Notes under the pieces: generated by a model
Database searches by the model: none
Seen by the model: only the letters and a program-made list of their open reading frames with translations
What the model was told of the DNA's origin: nothing
Assembly: GCA_023388355.1 (NCBI GenBank)
Contig: JAEWGI010000064.1
Coordinates: 9,203 to 73,202 of the forward strand
Direction: 5' to 3'
DNA length: 64,000 bases
From: Pseudomonadota bacterium
GTDB taxonomy: Bacteria > Pseudomonadota > Gammaproteobacteria > Xanthomonadales > Xanthomonadaceae
In this document: positions 1-10,730 of the stretch, piece after piece
Layout: every line of letters starts with the position of its first letter
Numbering within the stretch: the stretch's first letter is position 1
Position numbers and translations under genes: made by a program

Positions 1-886
1 CCAGTTGCCGGGTGGCCGCATCGCCGCGCAGCTCGACGCCGCGCGCGCGCAGCGCGGCGGCCGCGCGCGGCAGGAACGCGGGCGCCGCCACGGCGTGCAC
101 CAGCAGCGTTTCCAGGGCATTGCAGGCGCTGGGGCGCGACACCTTGCCGTCGACCAGCAGGCGCAGTGCCAGGTCCAGGTCGGCGCTGGCGTCGACGAAC
201 ATGTGGCACACGCCCTTGTAGTGCTTGATCACCGGCACCCGGGCGTGCTCGGCGACGAAGCGGATCAGGCCCTCGCCACCGCGCGGGATGGCCAGGTCGA
301 CGATGTCGGTGAGCTGCAGCAGTTCGACCATGGTTTCCCGGCGCAGGTCGCGGACGATGGTGATCGCGGCGGCGGGAACGCCCGCGGCTTCGAGCGCGCG
401 GCCGAGCGCGGCGGCAATGGCGAGGTTGGAACGCAGCGCCTCGCTGCCGCCGCGCAGGATCACGCCATTGCCGGCCTTCAGACACAGCGCGGCGGCGTCG
501 GCGGTGACGTTCGGGCGGGCCTCGTAGATCATCGCCACCACCCCCAGCGGGGTGCGCACGCGCTCGACCCGGATGCCGTTGGGGCGCGTTTCGCGGCGCG
601 TGACCTGGCCGACCGGATCGGGCAGCGCGGCGACTTCGTGCAGCGCGTCGGCGATGCCGGCCAGGCGGGCGTCGTCCAGGCGCAGGCGGTCGAGCATCGC
701 GTCGCCCACGCCCTTGTCCCGGGCCGCGGCGAGATCTTCCGCGTTCGCGGCCAGGATCGCCGGGGCGTCGGCCAGCAGCTCGTCGGCCATGGCGCGCAGC
801 ATCGCGTTCCTGGCGTCGGTGGAGAGCAGCGCGACGGCGCGTGCGGCTTCGCGGCAGTCCAGGGCGTGTTGACGGATCTCGGACAT
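1..886 (-). CDS. proA: Glutamate-5-semialdehyde dehydrogenase (gamma-glutamyl phosphate reductase), 3' end cut by window
   Basis: Second step of proline synthesis: NADPH-dependent reduction of gamma-glutamyl phosphate to glutamate semialdehyde, in the cytosol. Translating the complement from the ATG at 886 gives [20 protein letters not shown] and then about 295 residues without a stop to the window edge. The family motifs [21 protein letters not shown] and IYEARPNVT are present, and the catalytic cysteine lies in a PSACNALET motif near residue 255. The C-terminal third is outside the window. It follows proB by 48 bp, as the last visible gene of the arg-pro operon, so proline and arginine synthesis are probably co-transcribed. 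Confidence 0.95.
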   Translation of the reverse strand, partial: MSEIRQHALDCREAARAVALLSTDARNAMLRAMADELLADAPAILAANAEDLAAARDKGVGDAMLDRLRLDDARLAGIADALHEVAALPDPVGQVTRRETRPNGIRVERVRTPLGVVAMIYEARPNVTADAAALCLKAGNGVILRGGSEALRSNLAIAAALGRALEAAGVPAAAITIVRDLRRETMVELLQLTDIVDLAIPRGGEGLIRFVAEHARVPVIKHYKGVCHMFVDASADLDLALRLLVDGKVSRPSACNALETLLVHAVAAPAFLPRAAAALRARGVELRGDAATRQL

Positions 887-934
887 GGCTGGGCTTGCTC
901 GTTGGTGGTTGATGGCCGGTGGCTGGTGCGCAGG

Positions 935-2098
935 TCAGACCAGGGACAGGTCGTCGCGGTGGATGATGTTGCCGCCATAGCTGTAACCGAGCACGGTTTC
1001 GATCTCGCGCGAGTGGCGGCGGGCGATGCGGCGGATGTCGGCGGCCGAATACTGGCTGACCCCACGGGCCACGCGCGCGCTGCCCTGCCCGTCGCGCAGC
1101 AGGACTTCGACCATGTCGCCGCGCCGGAACTCGCCTTCGACCGCAACCACGCCGCCGGGCAGCAGCGATGCGCCCTTCTCCACCAGCGCGCTGGCGGCAC
1201 CGGCGTCGACGAAGATGCCGCCCGGCTCGGCCGGCGCGTTCTGCAGCCAGTGCTTGCGCACCGCGACCCGGCTGCGCAGGGCGTGGATGCGGGTGCCGCG
1301 CAGGCGGTCGCTGGCCAGGCCCTCCAGGACATCGGCGCGGGTGCCGTTGAACAGCACCGTCGCCACGCCCGCGGCGGAGGCGCGCTGCGCCGCCTCCAGC
1401 TTGGTGCGCATGCCGCCGGTACCGACCGCGCTGCCCGAGCCGCCGGCGGCCGCCAGCAGGGCCGGGGTGAGCCTGGACACCATTTCCACCGGCCGCGCGT
1501 CGGGATGCTGGCGCGGGTCCGCGTCGTACAGGCCGTCGATGTCGGTGGCGATGAACAGCACGTCCGCATCCACCAGCGCGGCCACGATCGCGGCGAGGTT
1601 GTCGTTGTCGCCGAGCTTGAGCTCGTCCACCGAGACGGTGTCGTTCTCGTTGACCACCGGCACCGCGTGATGGCGCAGCAGCGCCGACAGCGTGGCGCGG
1701 GCGTTGAGGTAGCGGCGGCGGTTGCGCAGGTCGTCGTGGGTGAGCAGCACCTGCGCCACCTGGCGGTCGAGCAGCGCCTGCCAGAAGCCGGTCAGCCGCG
1801 CCTGGCCGAGCGCGGCCAGCGCCTGGCGTTCGGCCATCTCCGCGCCTTCGTGGGGCTGCTCGCGCAGGATCGCGCGCCCGGCAGCGACCGCACCCGACGA
1901 AACCACCACCACTTCGCGCCCGGCGCGGTGCGCGGCGACCACGAATGCCGCGATCGCGCCCGCGTACTCGGTCGACAGCCCGCCGCCGTTGCAGGCCAGC
2001 AGGCTGCTGCCGACCTTGAGCACGGCGCGCCGCCACGGCGGCAGCATCTGTTCGGAGAAGGCATGCGTGGCCATGGCGTCAGCGTGCGTTCCACTCAT
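935..2098 (-). CDS. proB: Glutamate 5-kinase with PUA domain
   Basis: Phosphorylates glutamate to gamma-glutamyl phosphate, the committed step of proline synthesis. The 387-residue product has an amino-acid kinase domain (about residues 20-275; KVGSSLLA, SSGAVAAG, NENDTVS, GDNDNLAA and GTGGMRTKL motifs). A C-terminal PUA domain follows (about 295-375), the usual bacterial two-domain form. Two starts are possible: ATG at 2098, which overlaps the yciI-like gene by 20 bp, or ATG at 2074 (MATHAFSEQ), just downstream of that gene's stop. Neither has a strong ribosome-binding site, so the choice is open. Overlap with the upstream gene implies translational coupling in the arg-pro operon. Confidence 0.96.
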   Translation of the reverse strand: MSGTHADAMATHAFSEQMLPPWRRAVLKVGSSLLACNGGGLSTEYAGAIAAFVVAAHRAGREVVVVSSGAVAAGRAILREQPHEGAEMAERQALAALGQARLTGFWQALLDRQVAQVLLTHDDLRNRRRYLNARATLSALLRHHAVPVVNENDTVSVDELKLGDNDNLAAIVAALVDADVLFIATDIDGLYDADPRQHPDARPVEMVSRLTPALLAAAGGSGSAVGTGGMRTKLEAAQRASAAGVATVLFNGTRADVLEGLASDRLRGTRIHALRSRVAVRKHWLQNAPAEPGGIFVDAGAASALVEKGASLLPGGVVAVEGEFRRGDMVEVLLRDGQGSARVARGVSQYSAADIRRIARRHSREIETVLGYSYGGNIIHRDDLSLV

Positions 2099-2342
2099 GG
2101 ACGATGAGGTCGGAGGCGCCGCGAAGCACGAGCGGGTCGCGTTCGGCGATCGCGCGCGCCTGGCCCAGGTCGGCTACGCCACGCAGCAGGTAGGCACCGC
2201 CGCTGCGGTCGCTGAAGCCGCCGTTGAGTTCCAGCAGGCCCCGCGCGCGCAGCTCGTCGAGGAAGGCGATATGCGGCGCGATCAGGGCCTCGTCGAAGCC
2301 GGGGCGCCGGGTCAGGATGACCAGGTGGCGGGACGCGCTCAC
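2079..2342 (-). CDS. YciI-family small protein
   Basis: An 87-residue protein starting with GTG ([16 protein letters not shown]) and ending HEWNAR. Length, the internal [15 protein letters not shown] and [13 protein letters not shown] segments, and the late [17 protein letters not shown] segment fit the YCII-related ferredoxin-like fold. That fold occurs in small dehalogenase-like or hydrolase-like proteins of mostly unknown role. The GTG overlaps the argH stop (GTGA), and the 3' end overlaps the longer proB start, so it is embedded in the arg-pro operon. Its function there is unknown; the position suggests an accessory metabolic role, but nothing in the sequence shows a substrate. Confidence 0.85.
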   Translation of the reverse strand: MSASRHLVILTRRPGFDEALIAPHIAFLDELRARGLLELNGGFSDRSGGAYLLRGVADLGQARAIAERDPLVLRGASDLIVHEWNAR

Positions 2343-3625
2343 AGCGCCTCCCAGCGGGCGCGCAGCAGGTCCAGGCGCAGGTCGGCGGCGGCGCCGGGCG
2401 ACGTGCGCGCGGCGAGGCTGGCTTCGGGCGTGCGGCCGCTGGCGTCGGTTCCGGCGGCTGCGGCCCGGTAGGCCTCGCGGAACGGCACGCCCGCGATCGC
2501 GGCCTCCACCGCCACGTCGGTGGCGTACATGCCCGCGTCGATCGCCGCCAGCAGCCGCTCCTGGCGCCACTCGAGATTGCCCAGCAGCGCCGGCAGCAGC
2601 TCCAGCGCCGCCAGGCCGCGGCCGAAGCCGTGGAAGATCGCGCCCTTGGACGCCTGCAGGTCGCGGTGGTAGCCCGAGGGCAGCGACAGCAGCTGTTCGA
2701 TCTCGGTGCGCGCGGCGGCCACGCTGGCGTGGGTGGCGCGCATCAGTTCGATCACGTCCGGGTTGCGCTTGTTGGGCATGATCGAACTGCCGGTGGTGTA
2801 CTGGGCCGGCAGCGCGACGAAGCCGAATTCGGCGCTGGTGAACAGCGACAGGTCCCAGGCGATGCGGCGCAGGTCGAGGGTCGCGCTGCCGAGCGCTTCC
2901 AGCGCGGCCAGCTCGAACTTGCCGCGCGAGAGCTGCGCGTAGATCGGCGAAACCTGCATCCGCGCGAAGCCCAGCGCGGCGGTGGTGTGCTCGCGGTCCA
3001 GCTTCAGGTTGACGCCGTAGCCGGCGGCGGTGCCCAACGGGTTGCAGTCCACCAGCCCGAGCGTGTCGGTGGCGCGGATGGCGTCGTCGATGAAAGCCTC
3101 CGCCCAGCCGGCCCACCACATGCCCGCCGACGACACCACCGCGCGCTGGATGTGGGTGTAGCCGGGGATCGGCAGCGCCGATTCGGCGGCGGCGCGGTCC
3201 AGCGTTACCTTCGCCACCTCGCGCGAGAGCGAGGCCAGGCGCGCCAGCCTGTCCTTCAGCCACAGGCGCGTGGCGACCAGCACCTGGTCGTTGCGGCTGC
3301 GGCCGGTGTGGATCTTGCGGCCCGGATCGCCGAGGCGCTCGGTCAGGCGCGCCTCGATCGCCGAGTGGCCGTCCTCGTAGCGCTCGTCGAGCACGAAGCT
3401 GCCGCCGCGGAAATCGGCGGCCAGCGCATCGAGCTCGCGCTCGAGCCCGGCCAGCTCGTCGGCGGTGAGGATGCCGGTGCGCTGCAGGCCCTGCGCATGC
3501 GCGGCGCTGGCCTGGATGTCGTACAGGAAGAACTCGCGGTCGAGGACCACGTCGTCGCCGGCCAGGAAACGCTGGATCTGCGCGTCCACGGCCACGCCGG
3601 GCTTCTGCCACAGGAGGTCGGTCAT
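2339..3625 (-). CDS. argH: Argininosuccinate lyase
   Basis: Last step of arginine synthesis: argininosuccinate to arginine plus fumarate, in the cytosol. The 428-residue product from ATG 3625 ([16 protein letters not shown]) carries the fumarase-superfamily signature [12 protein letters not shown] near residue 280 and the [13 protein letters not shown] segment [10 protein letters not shown]. The catalytic-loop region HRDLQASK is also visible. An upstream in-frame extension to 3841 only translates G-rich intergenic DNA and was rejected. The stop overlaps the next gene's GTG. The 178 bp between argC and argH is the widest gap in this part of the operon and is filled with G-rich low-complexity sequence. 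Confidence 0.98.
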   Translation of the reverse strand: MTDLLWQKPGVAVDAQIQRFLAGDDVVLDREFFLYDIQASAAHAQGLQRTGILTADELAGLERELDALAADFRGGSFVLDERYEDGHSAIEARLTERLGDPGRKIHTGRSRNDQVLVATRLWLKDRLARLASLSREVAKVTLDRAAAESALPIPGYTHIQRAVVSSAGMWWAGWAEAFIDDAIRATDTLGLVDCNPLGTAAGYGVNLKLDREHTTAALGFARMQVSPIYAQLSRGKFELAALEALGSATLDLRRIAWDLSLFTSAEFGFVALPAQYTTGSSIMPNKRNPDVIELMRATHASVAAARTEIEQLLSLPSGYHRDLQASKGAIFHGFGRGLAALELLPALLGNLEWRQERLLAAIDAGMYATDVAVEAAIAGVPFREAYRAAAAGTDASGRTPEASLAARTSPGAAADLRLDLLRARWEAL

Positions 3626-3803
3626 GGGGAGGGCATCCTTGAAGCAGGGACCGGGAACCGGAAGCCGGGGACCGGGAAAGGCACGCGGCTTGCGCCGGCG
3701 ATCGAGCGGATGCGGGTGGCGGCCGGCGCGGAACGATGCGGGCCGGTCGGGCACGGTAGCCGCCGGTCCCCGGCCTCCGGCCCCCGATTCCGCGCAAACG
3801 CCA
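3626..3803. other. G-rich low-complexity spacer between argC and argH
   Basis: This 178-bp intergenic stretch contains iterations of GGGACCGGGAACC-like and GGAAGCCGGGGACC-like words (about 3648-3682), and related words again near 3765-3790. Degenerate spacers of this kind are frequent in Lysobacteraceae. No convincing promoter or terminator was seen, so read-through from argC is assumed. Confidence 0.5.
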
Positions 3804-4766
3804 TCATGCCCCTTCCTCCAGCCCGATCCCCGCGAATTCATCCAGACCGAACGCCAGATTGATGTTCTGCATCGCCTGGGTTGCCGCGCCCTTGAGCAGG
3901 TTGTCGAGCGTGGACACCACCACCAGGCGCCTGCCGTCCGGGGCCAGGGTGAAACCGCCGATGCCGACTCCGTGGCGGCCGGCGACGTGGCTCACCCAGG
4001 GCGCGGCGTCGGCAACGTCCACCAGCGGCTCGCCCGAATAGCGCTCGCCATAGCGCGCGCGCACCGCTGCGGCGTCCACCGGCTCGCGCAGGTGCATGTT
4101 CACGGTCATGGTGATGCCGCGGAAATGCGGCGCCACGTGCGGCATGAACTCCACCGGCACGCCGAGCTGGCGGGTCACCTCGCGCTCGTGCAGATGGTCG
4201 GTCAGCGCATACGGCATCAGGTTGTCGCGCAGCAGCTCGACGTTGTTCTTGTCCGACGGGGTGGTGCCCGCGCCGGAGTAGCCGGACACGCCGAAGCACT
4301 GCGGCGGGCCGTCGAGCAGGTCGAGCATCGGTGCGATCGCCAGCTCCATCGCCGTGGCGTAGCAGCCCGGATTGCTGATCCGGCGCTGGCCGTCGTAGCG
4401 CTCCCGGGTCAGCTCCGGCAGCCCGTAGTACCAGCCGTCGTCGAAGCGGTAGTCGGCCGACAGATCGACGATCACGGTGTCGGGCCGCGTGGCCTCCAGT
4501 GCGGCGACGAAGGGCGCCGCCTTGCCGTTGGGCAGGGCCAGCACCACCGCGTCGGCGCCCGCCGCGGCGACCGCGGCCGGATCGAGATTGCGGAAGCGCA
4601 GCTCGCCGCGCCAGGCGTCGTTGTGATCGGAGACCAGCTCGCCGTCGAGCTCGCGCGAGGATACGAACGCCAGTTCCAGGCGCGGGTGCGCGGCCACCAG
4701 CCGGATCAGCTCGCTGCCGGTATGGCCGCGGGCGCCGACGATGCCGATGGACAGGGGTCTGGTCAT
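3804..4766 (-). CDS. argC: N-acetyl-gamma-glutamyl-phosphate reductase
   Basis: Reduces N-acetylglutamyl phosphate to N-acetylglutamate semialdehyde with NADPH. The 320-residue product starts [20 protein letters not shown], giving an N-terminal Rossmann GxxGxxG nucleotide site. The catalytic cysteine is in SNPGCYAT near residue 130, and the dimer/substrate region HVAPHFRGI follows. The ATG at 4766 overlaps the stop of the upstream acetyltransferase gene (ATGA), which fixes this start. The long in-frame extension upstream only reads through the acetyltransferase gene in a wrong frame. Confidence 0.98.
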   Translation of the reverse strand: MTRPLSIGIVGARGHTGSELIRLVAAHPRLELAFVSSRELDGELVSDHNDAWRGELRFRNLDPAAVAAAGADAVVLALPNGKAAPFVAALEATRPDTVIVDLSADYRFDDGWYYGLPELTRERYDGQRRISNPGCYATAMELAIAPMLDLLDGPPQCFGVSGYSGAGTTPSDKNNVELLRDNLMPYALTDHLHEREVTRQLGVPVEFMPHVAPHFRGITMTVNMHLREPVDAAAVRARYGERYSGEPLVDVADAAPWVSHVAGRHGVGIGGFTLAPDGRRLVVVSTLDNLLKGAATQAMQNINLAFGLDEFAGIGLEEGA

Positions 4767-5377
4767 GCGTGCGCGTCCAGCCGGGACTGCAGGTTCCTGC
4801 GCACGGCCGGCCATTCCGTGTCGAGGATGGAGAACACGACGGTATCGCGCAGCGAACCGTCGGCGTGGCGCGCGGAGCTGCGCAGAACGCCGTCCTGGCG
4901 CGCGCCCAGCCGCGCGATCGCGGCGCGCGAGCGGAAATTGAACCAGCTGGTCTCGAAGCCCACGCACGCGCATGCCATGGCGTCGAAGGCCTGGCCAAGC
5001 AGCAGCAGCTTGCACTCGGTGTTGACCCCCGTGCGCTGCACCCGGGGCGCGTACCAGGTATAGCCGATCAACAGCCGGGGCACTTGCTGGTCCAGGCCGT
5101 AGAAGCGCGTCGTGCCCACGACCGTCCCGGCTGCGTCGCGAACGACGAACGGCAGCACGCGTCCGGCGGCCTGCGCCTCCAGCACGCCTTCGACATAGGC
5201 CTCGACGCGTTCGGGCGCGGGCGCGCTCGTGTACCAGAGCGCATCCAGCCCGCTGCCCTCGAGCGCGGCGCGCAGCTCGGCTGCATGGGTGGCCTGCAGC
5301 GGTTCGAGGCTGGCGTGGCGGCCGGCCAGGCGCGGCACGTCGCGCCATGCGACGGCCATGTCGGCGCCCGTGTTCAT
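4763..5377 (-). CDS. GNAT acetyltransferase (RimJ/RimL-like) inside the arg operon
   Basis: A 204-residue protein, start [20 protein letters not shown], with the layout of RimJ/RimL-type GNAT enzymes. An N-terminal [16 protein letters not shown] helix is followed by [24 protein letters not shown] strands and a [21 protein letters not shown] segment typical of small-molecule or protein N-acetyltransferases. It lies between argAB and argC with ATGA overlaps at both ends, so it must be co-translated with them. Glutamate acetylation is already provided by ArgAB, so this is probably not the synthase. An acetyl-transfer role in the acetylated pathway is conceivable but not shown. Confidence 0.9.
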   Translation of the reverse strand: MNTGADMAVAWRDVPRLAGRHASLEPLQATHAAELRAALEGSGLDALWYTSAPAPERVEAYVEGVLEAQAAGRVLPFVVRDAAGTVVGTTRFYGLDQQVPRLLIGYTWYAPRVQRTGVNTECKLLLLGQAFDAMACACVGFETSWFNFRSRAAIARLGARQDGVLRSSARHADGSLRDTVVFSILDTEWPAVRRNLQSRLDAHA

Positions 5378-6705
5378 GCGGTCGGATCCTCCAGCGTCGG
5401 GGGCTGCGCGGCGCAGTAGGCCACGCAGCGTTCGATCTGCGCGAAGCGCTCGATGCCGTACCAGAACACCTTCCACCTGTCCTGCTTGTAGCAGCCGTCG
5501 GACTCGGCGTAGTAGAAGATGTTGATCTGGTTGTTGTGGCGCGAGCGCCAGAACAGCTGCGGCGTTTCCTCCCGCATCACGTTCCATACCGCGCGCCCCA
5601 GGCCCTCGCCCTGGGCGTCGTCGAGCACCGCGAACTTGTCCAGGTAGACCATGCCGTCCGCCTCGGTGAGGATCACCGCAGCGCGGTAGTTCTCGCTCAC
5701 GTAGGCGCGCAGCAGCGCGGTGCGCTCGAAGTAGTCCGGCGCCAGGCGGCGGCCGAAGCTGCGCTCGATCAGGCCGCGCAGGCGATCGAGGTCGAACGCG
5801 TCCCAACCCGTGCCGCGCAGCACCGTCTCGCCGCGCCGCACCAGGGTGCCCGAGCCCTTGTGGGTGAACAGCTCCTTGGCCAGGTCGGCAGGCCGGGTGA
5901 TCGAGACCGACGACTCCAGCGGCAGGTGGTCGAGCAGATCCTTGATCTGCTCGATCTTCACCTTCATGCCACCGTTGAGCCACGGCTGCTGCATCAGGTG
6001 CCCGTACTCGCTCGACAGGTTGATCGAATCGATCAGCTGCCCTTCCGCGTCCAGCAGTCCGCCGGTGCCGGTGAGGAAGATGATCTTGTACGGCTGCAGC
6101 TCGCGCACCAGCTCGTTGGCGGCGAAATCGGCGTTGACGTTGAGGATCTGGCCGCCGGGGGTTTCGCCCAGGCTGGCGATCACCGGGATGGAGCTCGCCT
6201 GCAGGCTCGCCTCGATCGGCGCGAGGTTCACCCGCTTCACCTCGCCGACCAGGCCGTAGGTGTCGCGGTCGAGGTAGTCGGCCTCGAACACGCCGCCGGT
6301 GATCGAGGTCGCGCGCGCCCCGCCCTGCTGCAGTGCCTCCACCAGGGTCAGGTTCGAGGCCTGGAACACGCGGCGAACGATCGCCAGCGCCTCGGGCGAG
6401 GTCACGCGCAGTCCGTTGACGGTCTGCTTCTCGATGCCGGCCGCGGTGAGCTCGGCATCCAGCTGCGGCCCCGCGCCGTGCAGCACGATCGGGGTGAGCC
6501 CCACTTCCTGCAGGAAAGTCAGCGACGAGGTCAGCGCGTCCAGGTCGTCGCGCAGCACCGCGCCGCCGACCTTGACCACGGCGAAGCGCTTGGCGTCGAC
6601 CTGGGAGAAGCGCTTGAGATACTGGCTGATCTCCTTCGCGCTGGCCATGCTCGAAAGCAGGCGCACGATGGTCTGCCGGGTCTGGCGGTTGGCTTCGATG
6701 TTCAT
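5374..6705 (-). CDS. argB: Bifunctional N-acetylglutamate synthase/kinase
   Basis: Catalyses the first two arginine steps: acetylation of glutamate and phosphorylation of N-acetylglutamate. The 443-residue product begins [20 protein letters not shown]. It has an amino-acid kinase domain at about residues 45-285 (VVKVGGAV and [13 protein letters not shown] motifs). A NAGS-type GNAT domain follows at about 290-443 ([41 protein letters not shown]). The length and domain order match the Xanthomonas NAGS/K fusion. The ATG overlaps the argE stop (ATGA). It is the expected arginine feedback point by family knowledge; no regulatory site is visible inside the operon. Confidence 0.97.
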   Translation of the reverse strand: MNIEANRQTRQTIVRLLSSMASAKEISQYLKRFSQVDAKRFAVVKVGGAVLRDDLDALTSSLTFLQEVGLTPIVLHGAGPQLDAELTAAGIEKQTVNGLRVTSPEALAIVRRVFQASNLTLVEALQQGGARATSITGGVFEADYLDRDTYGLVGEVKRVNLAPIEASLQASSIPVIASLGETPGGQILNVNADFAANELVRELQPYKIIFLTGTGGLLDAEGQLIDSINLSSEYGHLMQQPWLNGGMKVKIEQIKDLLDHLPLESSVSITRPADLAKELFTHKGSGTLVRRGETVLRGTGWDAFDLDRLRGLIERSFGRRLAPDYFERTALLRAYVSENYRAAVILTEADGMVYLDKFAVLDDAQGEGLGRAVWNVMREETPQLFWRSRHNNQINIFYYAESDGCYKQDRWKVFWYGIERFAQIERCVAYCAAQPPTLEDPTA

Positions 6706-7796
6706 GCGCTCAGGATGTCGCGGACGATGCCGCCGTAACGTTGCAGTTGTTCGAGCGAAACCCACTCGTCGGCGGTGTGGGCCTGGGCGATATCGCCCGG
6801 GCCGAACACCAGCGCGTTCAGGCCGGCCTGGGAAAACAGCGAGGCCTCGGTCCAGAAGTCCACCGCGTTTCCGATCGGCAGGCCCAGCTCGTCGGCCAGG
6901 TCGCGCGCGGCCAGGCGGCGCTCCTCCGCGGTGGCGGTATCGCCAGCCGGCAGCGACGGGCCGCGGAAGGTTTCCTCGTAGGCCTCCAGCGCATCGGGCG
7001 CGGCGAAGCCGCGGAAGGCCGCGTGCAGCTGGTCGATGTCGTGCGAGGGCAGCGGGCGGAAGCCGAAGCGCACCTCGGCCTCGGGCGCGATCACGTTGGC
7101 CTTGATCCCGCCCTCGACCCGGCCGATGTTGAAGCGCAGCCCGGTCAGCCCGCCGAAGCGGCGGTGCGATTCGAGCCCGACGAAATCCAGCGCGCGGCTG
7201 CTCCAGCGCACCGCGTGGTGCACGGCGCTGGCATCCAGCGCGCCCGCGCCGGAGGCATGCCCGGCGCGTCCGCGGAAGGCCATGCGCACCGCGCTGATGC
7301 CGCGATGCGCCAGCACCGCCTCGCAGCGCGTCGGTTCGGCCACCACCACGTGGCCGAAACCGTGGTCGCGGGCCAGGAAGGCGGCGATGCAGCGCGGATC
7401 GTTGGCCTCCTCGTCGCTGCTGAACAGGAACGCGGCGTCGCCCTGCGTGACCTGGGCGGCGGCGATCAGGCCTGCCGCCGCGCCCTTGATGTCGCAGGCG
7501 CCCAGTCCGGTGGCCCGCTCCGCGTCCACGCGCAGAACGTGCGGGTCCGCGCTCCAGTGCGGCGAGGACGGCACCGTGTCCAGGTGCACGTTGAACAGGC
7601 GCGTGGGCGTGCCGCGCACCGCCAGCATCGAGACCGCGCCGGCACCGTGGTCGCAGACCTCGATGCGGAAGTCCGGCAACTGCGCGCGCAGGTAGTCGAA
7701 GATGCCGCCGGTGGTGATCGCGCGCGGCGGATTGCGGGTGTCGAAGGACACCAGCCGCTCCAGGTGCGCGAGGGTGGAAGCAAGCATGTCGGTCAT
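6702..7796 (-). CDS. argE: N-acetyl-L-citrulline deacetylase (M20 family)
   Basis: Because this operon encodes acetylornithine carbamoyltransferase, the deacetylase is expected to act on N-acetylcitrulline to give citrulline, as in Xanthomonas. The 364-residue product ([20 protein letters not shown]) has the M20 metal motifs [23 protein letters not shown] and VVAEPTR. Its dimerisation domain is recognised by the [20 protein letters not shown] segment. ATG 7796 lies 8 bp after the upstream GNAT stop, and its own stop overlaps argB. Substrate assignment rests on operon context; the sequence alone would also fit acetylornithine deacetylase. Confidence 0.95.
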   Translation of the reverse strand: MTDMLASTLAHLERLVSFDTRNPPRAITTGGIFDYLRAQLPDFRIEVCDHGAGAVSMLAVRGTPTRLFNVHLDTVPSSPHWSADPHVLRVDAERATGLGACDIKGAAAGLIAAAQVTQGDAAFLFSSDEEANDPRCIAAFLARDHGFGHVVVAEPTRCEAVLAHRGISAVRMAFRGRAGHASGAGALDASAVHHAVRWSSRALDFVGLESHRRFGGLTGLRFNIGRVEGGIKANVIAPEAEVRFGFRPLPSHDIDQLHAAFRGFAAPDALEAYEETFRGPSLPAGDTATAEERRLAARDLADELGLPIGNAVDFWTEASLFSQAGLNALVFGPGDIAQAHTADEWVSLEQLQRYGGIVRDILSA

Positions 7797-7804
7797 CGGC
7801 AGGA

Positions 7805-8296
7805 TCAGTGGGCCGCCGCAGCGGGTTGGTAGAGATCGGGGCGGAAGATTTCCATCAGCGACCGCGGCCGCGACGGGGCGGCGAAGCCGTATCGGGCATA
7901 GAGCGCGTGGGCGTCGCTGGTGGCCAGCATCAGGCGACGCAGCCCCTGCAGCTGCGGATGCGCCATCACCGCGTCCATCAGTCGGCGGCCATGGCCGCAA
8001 CCACGATGCGCGGGCAGCACGAACACGTCGTCCAGGTAGCCGAAGGTCGCGCCATCGCTGGCGACGCGGGCGAAGGCGACCTGGCCGTGGCCGTCGAGGA
8101 AGCCGCCGAAGCACAGCGAGCCGGCGATCGCGCGCTCCACCGTGTCGCGCGGGATGCCGCGCGCCCAGTAGCTGTCCTGCGACAGGAACGCATGGATCAC
8201 GTCCACGTCCAGGTCGGCGCGGTCGGTGCTGACGCGAAGCACGCTCACGGCCGCAGCACCGATGGCGGCCGCAGCGCTTCGCTGCCTGCACGGCAC
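7805..8296 (-). CDS. GNAT family N-acetyltransferase
   Basis: A small GNAT protein (163 residues from GTG 8296, or 147 from GTG 8248, [13 protein letters not shown]). The second start fits better with where the GNAT fold begins. The [20 protein letters not shown] and [24 protein letters not shown] segments form the acetyl-CoA-binding RxxGxG/A motif, and the end has an ALYARYGF signature. It is the second acetyltransferase in the arg operon, between argG and argE, with no gap large enough for an internal promoter. The substrate is unknown. Confidence 0.9.
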   Translation of the reverse strand: MPCRQRSAAAAIGAAAVSVLRVSTDRADLDVDVIHAFLSQDSYWARGIPRDTVERAIAGSLCFGGFLDGHGQVAFARVASDGATFGYLDDVFVLPAHRGCGHGRRLMDAVMAHPQLQGLRRLMLATSDAHALYARYGFAAPSRPRSLMEIFRPDLYQPAAAAH

Positions 8297-8332
8297 GACT
8301 GCCGATATGCGTTCGCGTTCATCCCCATCGCC

Positions 8333-9535
8333 TCAGCGGTTGACCTCGGCCCACAGCGTGCTGCTCATCCCGAACAGCTTGATGAAGCCCTCGGCCTCCT
8401 CCACACCCCAGTCGGCCGACTGCGCGTAGGTGGCGCCCTTGGAATGCAGCAGGTGCGGCGACTTCACCGCCACCGCGTCGACCCGCCCGCCGCGCGTTTC
8501 CAGCACGACCTCGCCGTTGACCCTGCCCTGCGAGGACGCCAGGAACGCCTCCAGGTCGGCCTTGAGCGGATCGTGGAAGAAGCCCTCGTACACCAGCTCC
8601 ACCCACTTGCGCGCGACCTCGGGCTTGAAGCGGTTCTGCTGCTTGCTCAGCACCGCTTCCTCCAGCGCGCGATGCGCCGACAGCAGCGCCACCAGGCCCG
8701 GCGCCTCGTACACGATCCGGCCCTTGAGCCCGATCACCGTGTCGCCGGTGTACATGCCGCGGCCCACGCCATACTGCGAGAACAGCCTGTTGAGCCGGGC
8801 CAGGATCTGCTCGCCCGGAAGCGGCTTGCCGTCGAGCTCCACCGCCTCGCCTTCGACGAACTTCAGCACCACCGTCAGCGGCTCCACCGGCCAGGCGCTG
8901 CGAGGCGCGCACCAGCCGCGCGCGCCCTCGCCCGGGGTTTCCCACTGATCGATCTCGCCGCCGGACATGGTCACGCCCAGCAGGTTCTCGTTGATGGTGT
9001 AGGCCTTCTGCTTGGCGCGCACGCCGAAGCCGCGCTGCTCGAGGTAGGCCTGCTCGTAGGCGCGGGTCTGGGTGTGCTCCTTCTGGATCTCGCGGATCGG
9101 GGCGACGATCCGGTAGTCGCCCTGCGACTTCACCGCCAGGTCGAAGCGCACCTGGTCGTTGCCCATGCCGGTGCAACCGTGGGCGATGGCGTTGGTGCCC
9201 AGCTCGGCCGCGCGCGCCAGCGCCGCGTCGACGATCAGGTAGCGGTCCGACACCAGCAGCGGGTACTGGCCCTGGTAGCCCTCGCCCGCCCATACGAAGG
9301 GCTTGACGAAATCGCTCCAAAGCGCCGGCCCGCCGTCGACGGTGACATGGCTGGCCACGCCCAGCTCGGCCGCGCGCTTCTCGATGAATTCGCGCTCGTC
9401 GGCATCCACCCCGCCGGTATCGGCGAACACCGTATGCACCTTCCAGCCGCGCTCCTGCAGCCAGGGGACGCAGAAGCTGGTGTCGAGGCCGCCGGAGAAG
9501 GCGAGGACGATGTCTTTGGAATCGGACGCGGTCAT
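8333..9535 (-). CDS. argG: Argininosuccinate synthase
   Basis: Condenses citrulline and aspartate with ATP to argininosuccinate. The 400-residue product starts [20 protein letters not shown], giving the PP-loop ATP site [22 protein letters not shown] is the substrate/pyrophosphatase signature. The in-frame extension upstream to 9652 was rejected, because it translates a palindromic intergenic repeat. The gene is followed closely by a GNAT gene (36 bp) and is separated from argF' by 145 bp that contain an inverted pair of GC-rich hairpins. Confidence 0.98.
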   Translation of the reverse strand: MTASDSKDIVLAFSGGLDTSFCVPWLQERGWKVHTVFADTGGVDADEREFIEKRAAELGVASHVTVDGGPALWSDFVKPFVWAGEGYQGQYPLLVSDRYLIVDAALARAAELGTNAIAHGCTGMGNDQVRFDLAVKSQGDYRIVAPIREIQKEHTQTRAYEQAYLEQRGFGVRAKQKAYTINENLLGVTMSGGEIDQWETPGEGARGWCAPRSAWPVEPLTVVLKFVEGEAVELDGKPLPGEQILARLNRLFSQYGVGRGMYTGDTVIGLKGRIVYEAPGLVALLSAHRALEEAVLSKQQNRFKPEVARKWVELVYEGFFHDPLKADLEAFLASSQGRVNGEVVLETRGGRVDAVAVKSPHLLHSKGATYAQSADWGVEEAEGFIKLFGMSSTLWAEVNR

Positions 9536-9552
9536 GTCGAAGTCTCGGTTTG

Positions 9553-9668
9553 AGCCCCCTCCCCCGCTTGCGGGGGAGGGTTGGGGTGGGGGCAAGGGAC
9601 GGGGTGGAACTTTCCGGAGGCCGTTTGCCCCCATCCCGGCCTTCCCCCGCACGCGGGGGGAAGGAGCA
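9553..9668. repeat. GC-rich palindromic repeat pair
   Basis: Two hairpin modules face each other. The left arm at 9553-9596 has CCCTCCCCCGC-TTG-CGGGGGAGGG followed by TTGGGGTGGGGGC. The right arm at 9625-9668 has GCCCCCATCCCGGCC, then a CCTTCCCCCGC/GCGGGGGGAAGG hairpin. The same architecture recurs at 13038-13144, 14966-15068 and 19073-19324. This indicates a dispersed element rather than a gene-specific terminator, although as RNA it could act as a processing hairpin between argF' and argG. Confidence 0.8.
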
Positions 9669-9680
9669 AAGCAGGAAGCG

Positions 9681-10685
9681 CTACGGCTGCACCAGCGCGG
9701 CCATCACCGCCTTCTGCACGTGCAGCCGGTTCTCCGCCTCCTCGATAGCGATGCAGTTGGGCGAGTCCATGACCGCGTCGGTCGCCTTGACGTTGCGGCG
9801 CAGCGGCAGGCAGTGGCTGAAGACGCCGTTGCGGGTCAGGGCCATCTTGCGCTCGTCGACGATGAAATCCTTGAAGCGGTCGCGGATCGGCTTCTCCGGC
9901 GCCCAGTTGCCGAAGTACGGTAGCGCGCCCCAGCTCTTGGCGTAGACCGCGTCGGCGCCGGCGTAGGCGCTGTCGATGTCGTGGCTGACCTGGAAGGAGC
10001 CGCCGCTCTCGGCGACGTTGTCCTGCGCCCAGCCCATGTAGCGCTCGTCGAGCACGTATTCGGGCGTGGGGCACAGCAGGGTCACGTCCATGCCCAGGCG
10101 GGTGGCGATGGTCAGCGCCGAGTTGGCGACAGCGGTGTTGAGCGGCTTGGGGTGGTAGGTCCAGGTCAGGACGTACTTCTTCCCCCGCAGGTCGCTGGTG
10201 CCGAAATGCTCCTGCAGGGCCAGCGCATGCGCCAGTTCCTGGCAGGGGTGGGTGATCGTCTCCATGTTGATCACCGGTACCGTGGAGTACCTGGCGAACG
10301 CCTTGAGCACGACGTCCTGGCGGTCGTACTGCCAGTCGACGAATTTCGGGAACGCGCGCACGCCGATCAGGTCCACGTAGCGCGCCAGCACGCGCGCGAC
10401 TTCCGCGATGTGCTCCTCGGTGTCGCCGTCCATCACCGTGCCCAGGTCGAACTCGATCGGCCAGGCGTCCTTGCCCGGCTGCAGCACGATCGCGTGGCCG
10501 CCGAGCTGGAACGCGCCAAGCTCGAAGCTGGTGCGGGTGCGCATCGAGGGATTGAAGAACACCAGCGCGATCGAGCGCCCCTTGAGCGCGTCGCCCAGGC
10601 GCTCGCGCTTGAACAGCGCGGCCTGCGCCAGCAGCGCGTCCAGCTCGGCGCGGCTCCAGTCCTGGGTGTTGAGGAAATGCTTCAT
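9681..10685 (-). CDS. argF': N-acetylornithine carbamoyltransferase
   Basis: Transfers the carbamoyl group to N-acetylornithine, giving N-acetylcitrulline; this is the diagnostic enzyme of the Xanthomonas-type arginine route. The 334-residue product ([20 protein letters not shown]) has the carbamoyl-phosphate motif [11 protein letters not shown], which replaces the STRTR of ordinary ornithine carbamoyltransferases. [18 protein letters not shown] and [17 protein letters not shown] are also present. It is the first gene of the operon. A 9-bp terminator stem lies 46 bp upstream of its ATG and a short Arg-rich ORF lies before that, so its expression may be set by attenuation. Confidence 0.97.
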   Translation of the reverse strand: MKHFLNTQDWSRAELDALLAQAALFKRERLGDALKGRSIALVFFNPSMRTRTSFELGAFQLGGHAIVLQPGKDAWPIEFDLGTVMDGDTEEHIAEVARVLARYVDLIGVRAFPKFVDWQYDRQDVVLKAFARYSTVPVINMETITHPCQELAHALALQEHFGTSDLRGKKYVLTWTYHPKPLNTAVANSALTIATRLGMDVTLLCPTPEYVLDERYMGWAQDNVAESGGSFQVSHDIDSAYAGADAVYAKSWGALPYFGNWAPEKPIRDRFKDFIVDERKMALTRNGVFSHCLPLRRNVKATDAVMDSPNCIAIEEAENRLHVQKAVMAALVQP

Positions 10686-10730
10686 CTCGGTGTCCGTGTG
10701 GATGATCGGTGGATACGGCCTTCAGAAACG

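Noticed and set aside
5..2107. Plus-strand 700-codon open frame
   Set aside because: It is antisense to proA and proB, which have full family motifs. The open frame is a by-product of high GC content; its translation has no recognisable domains.
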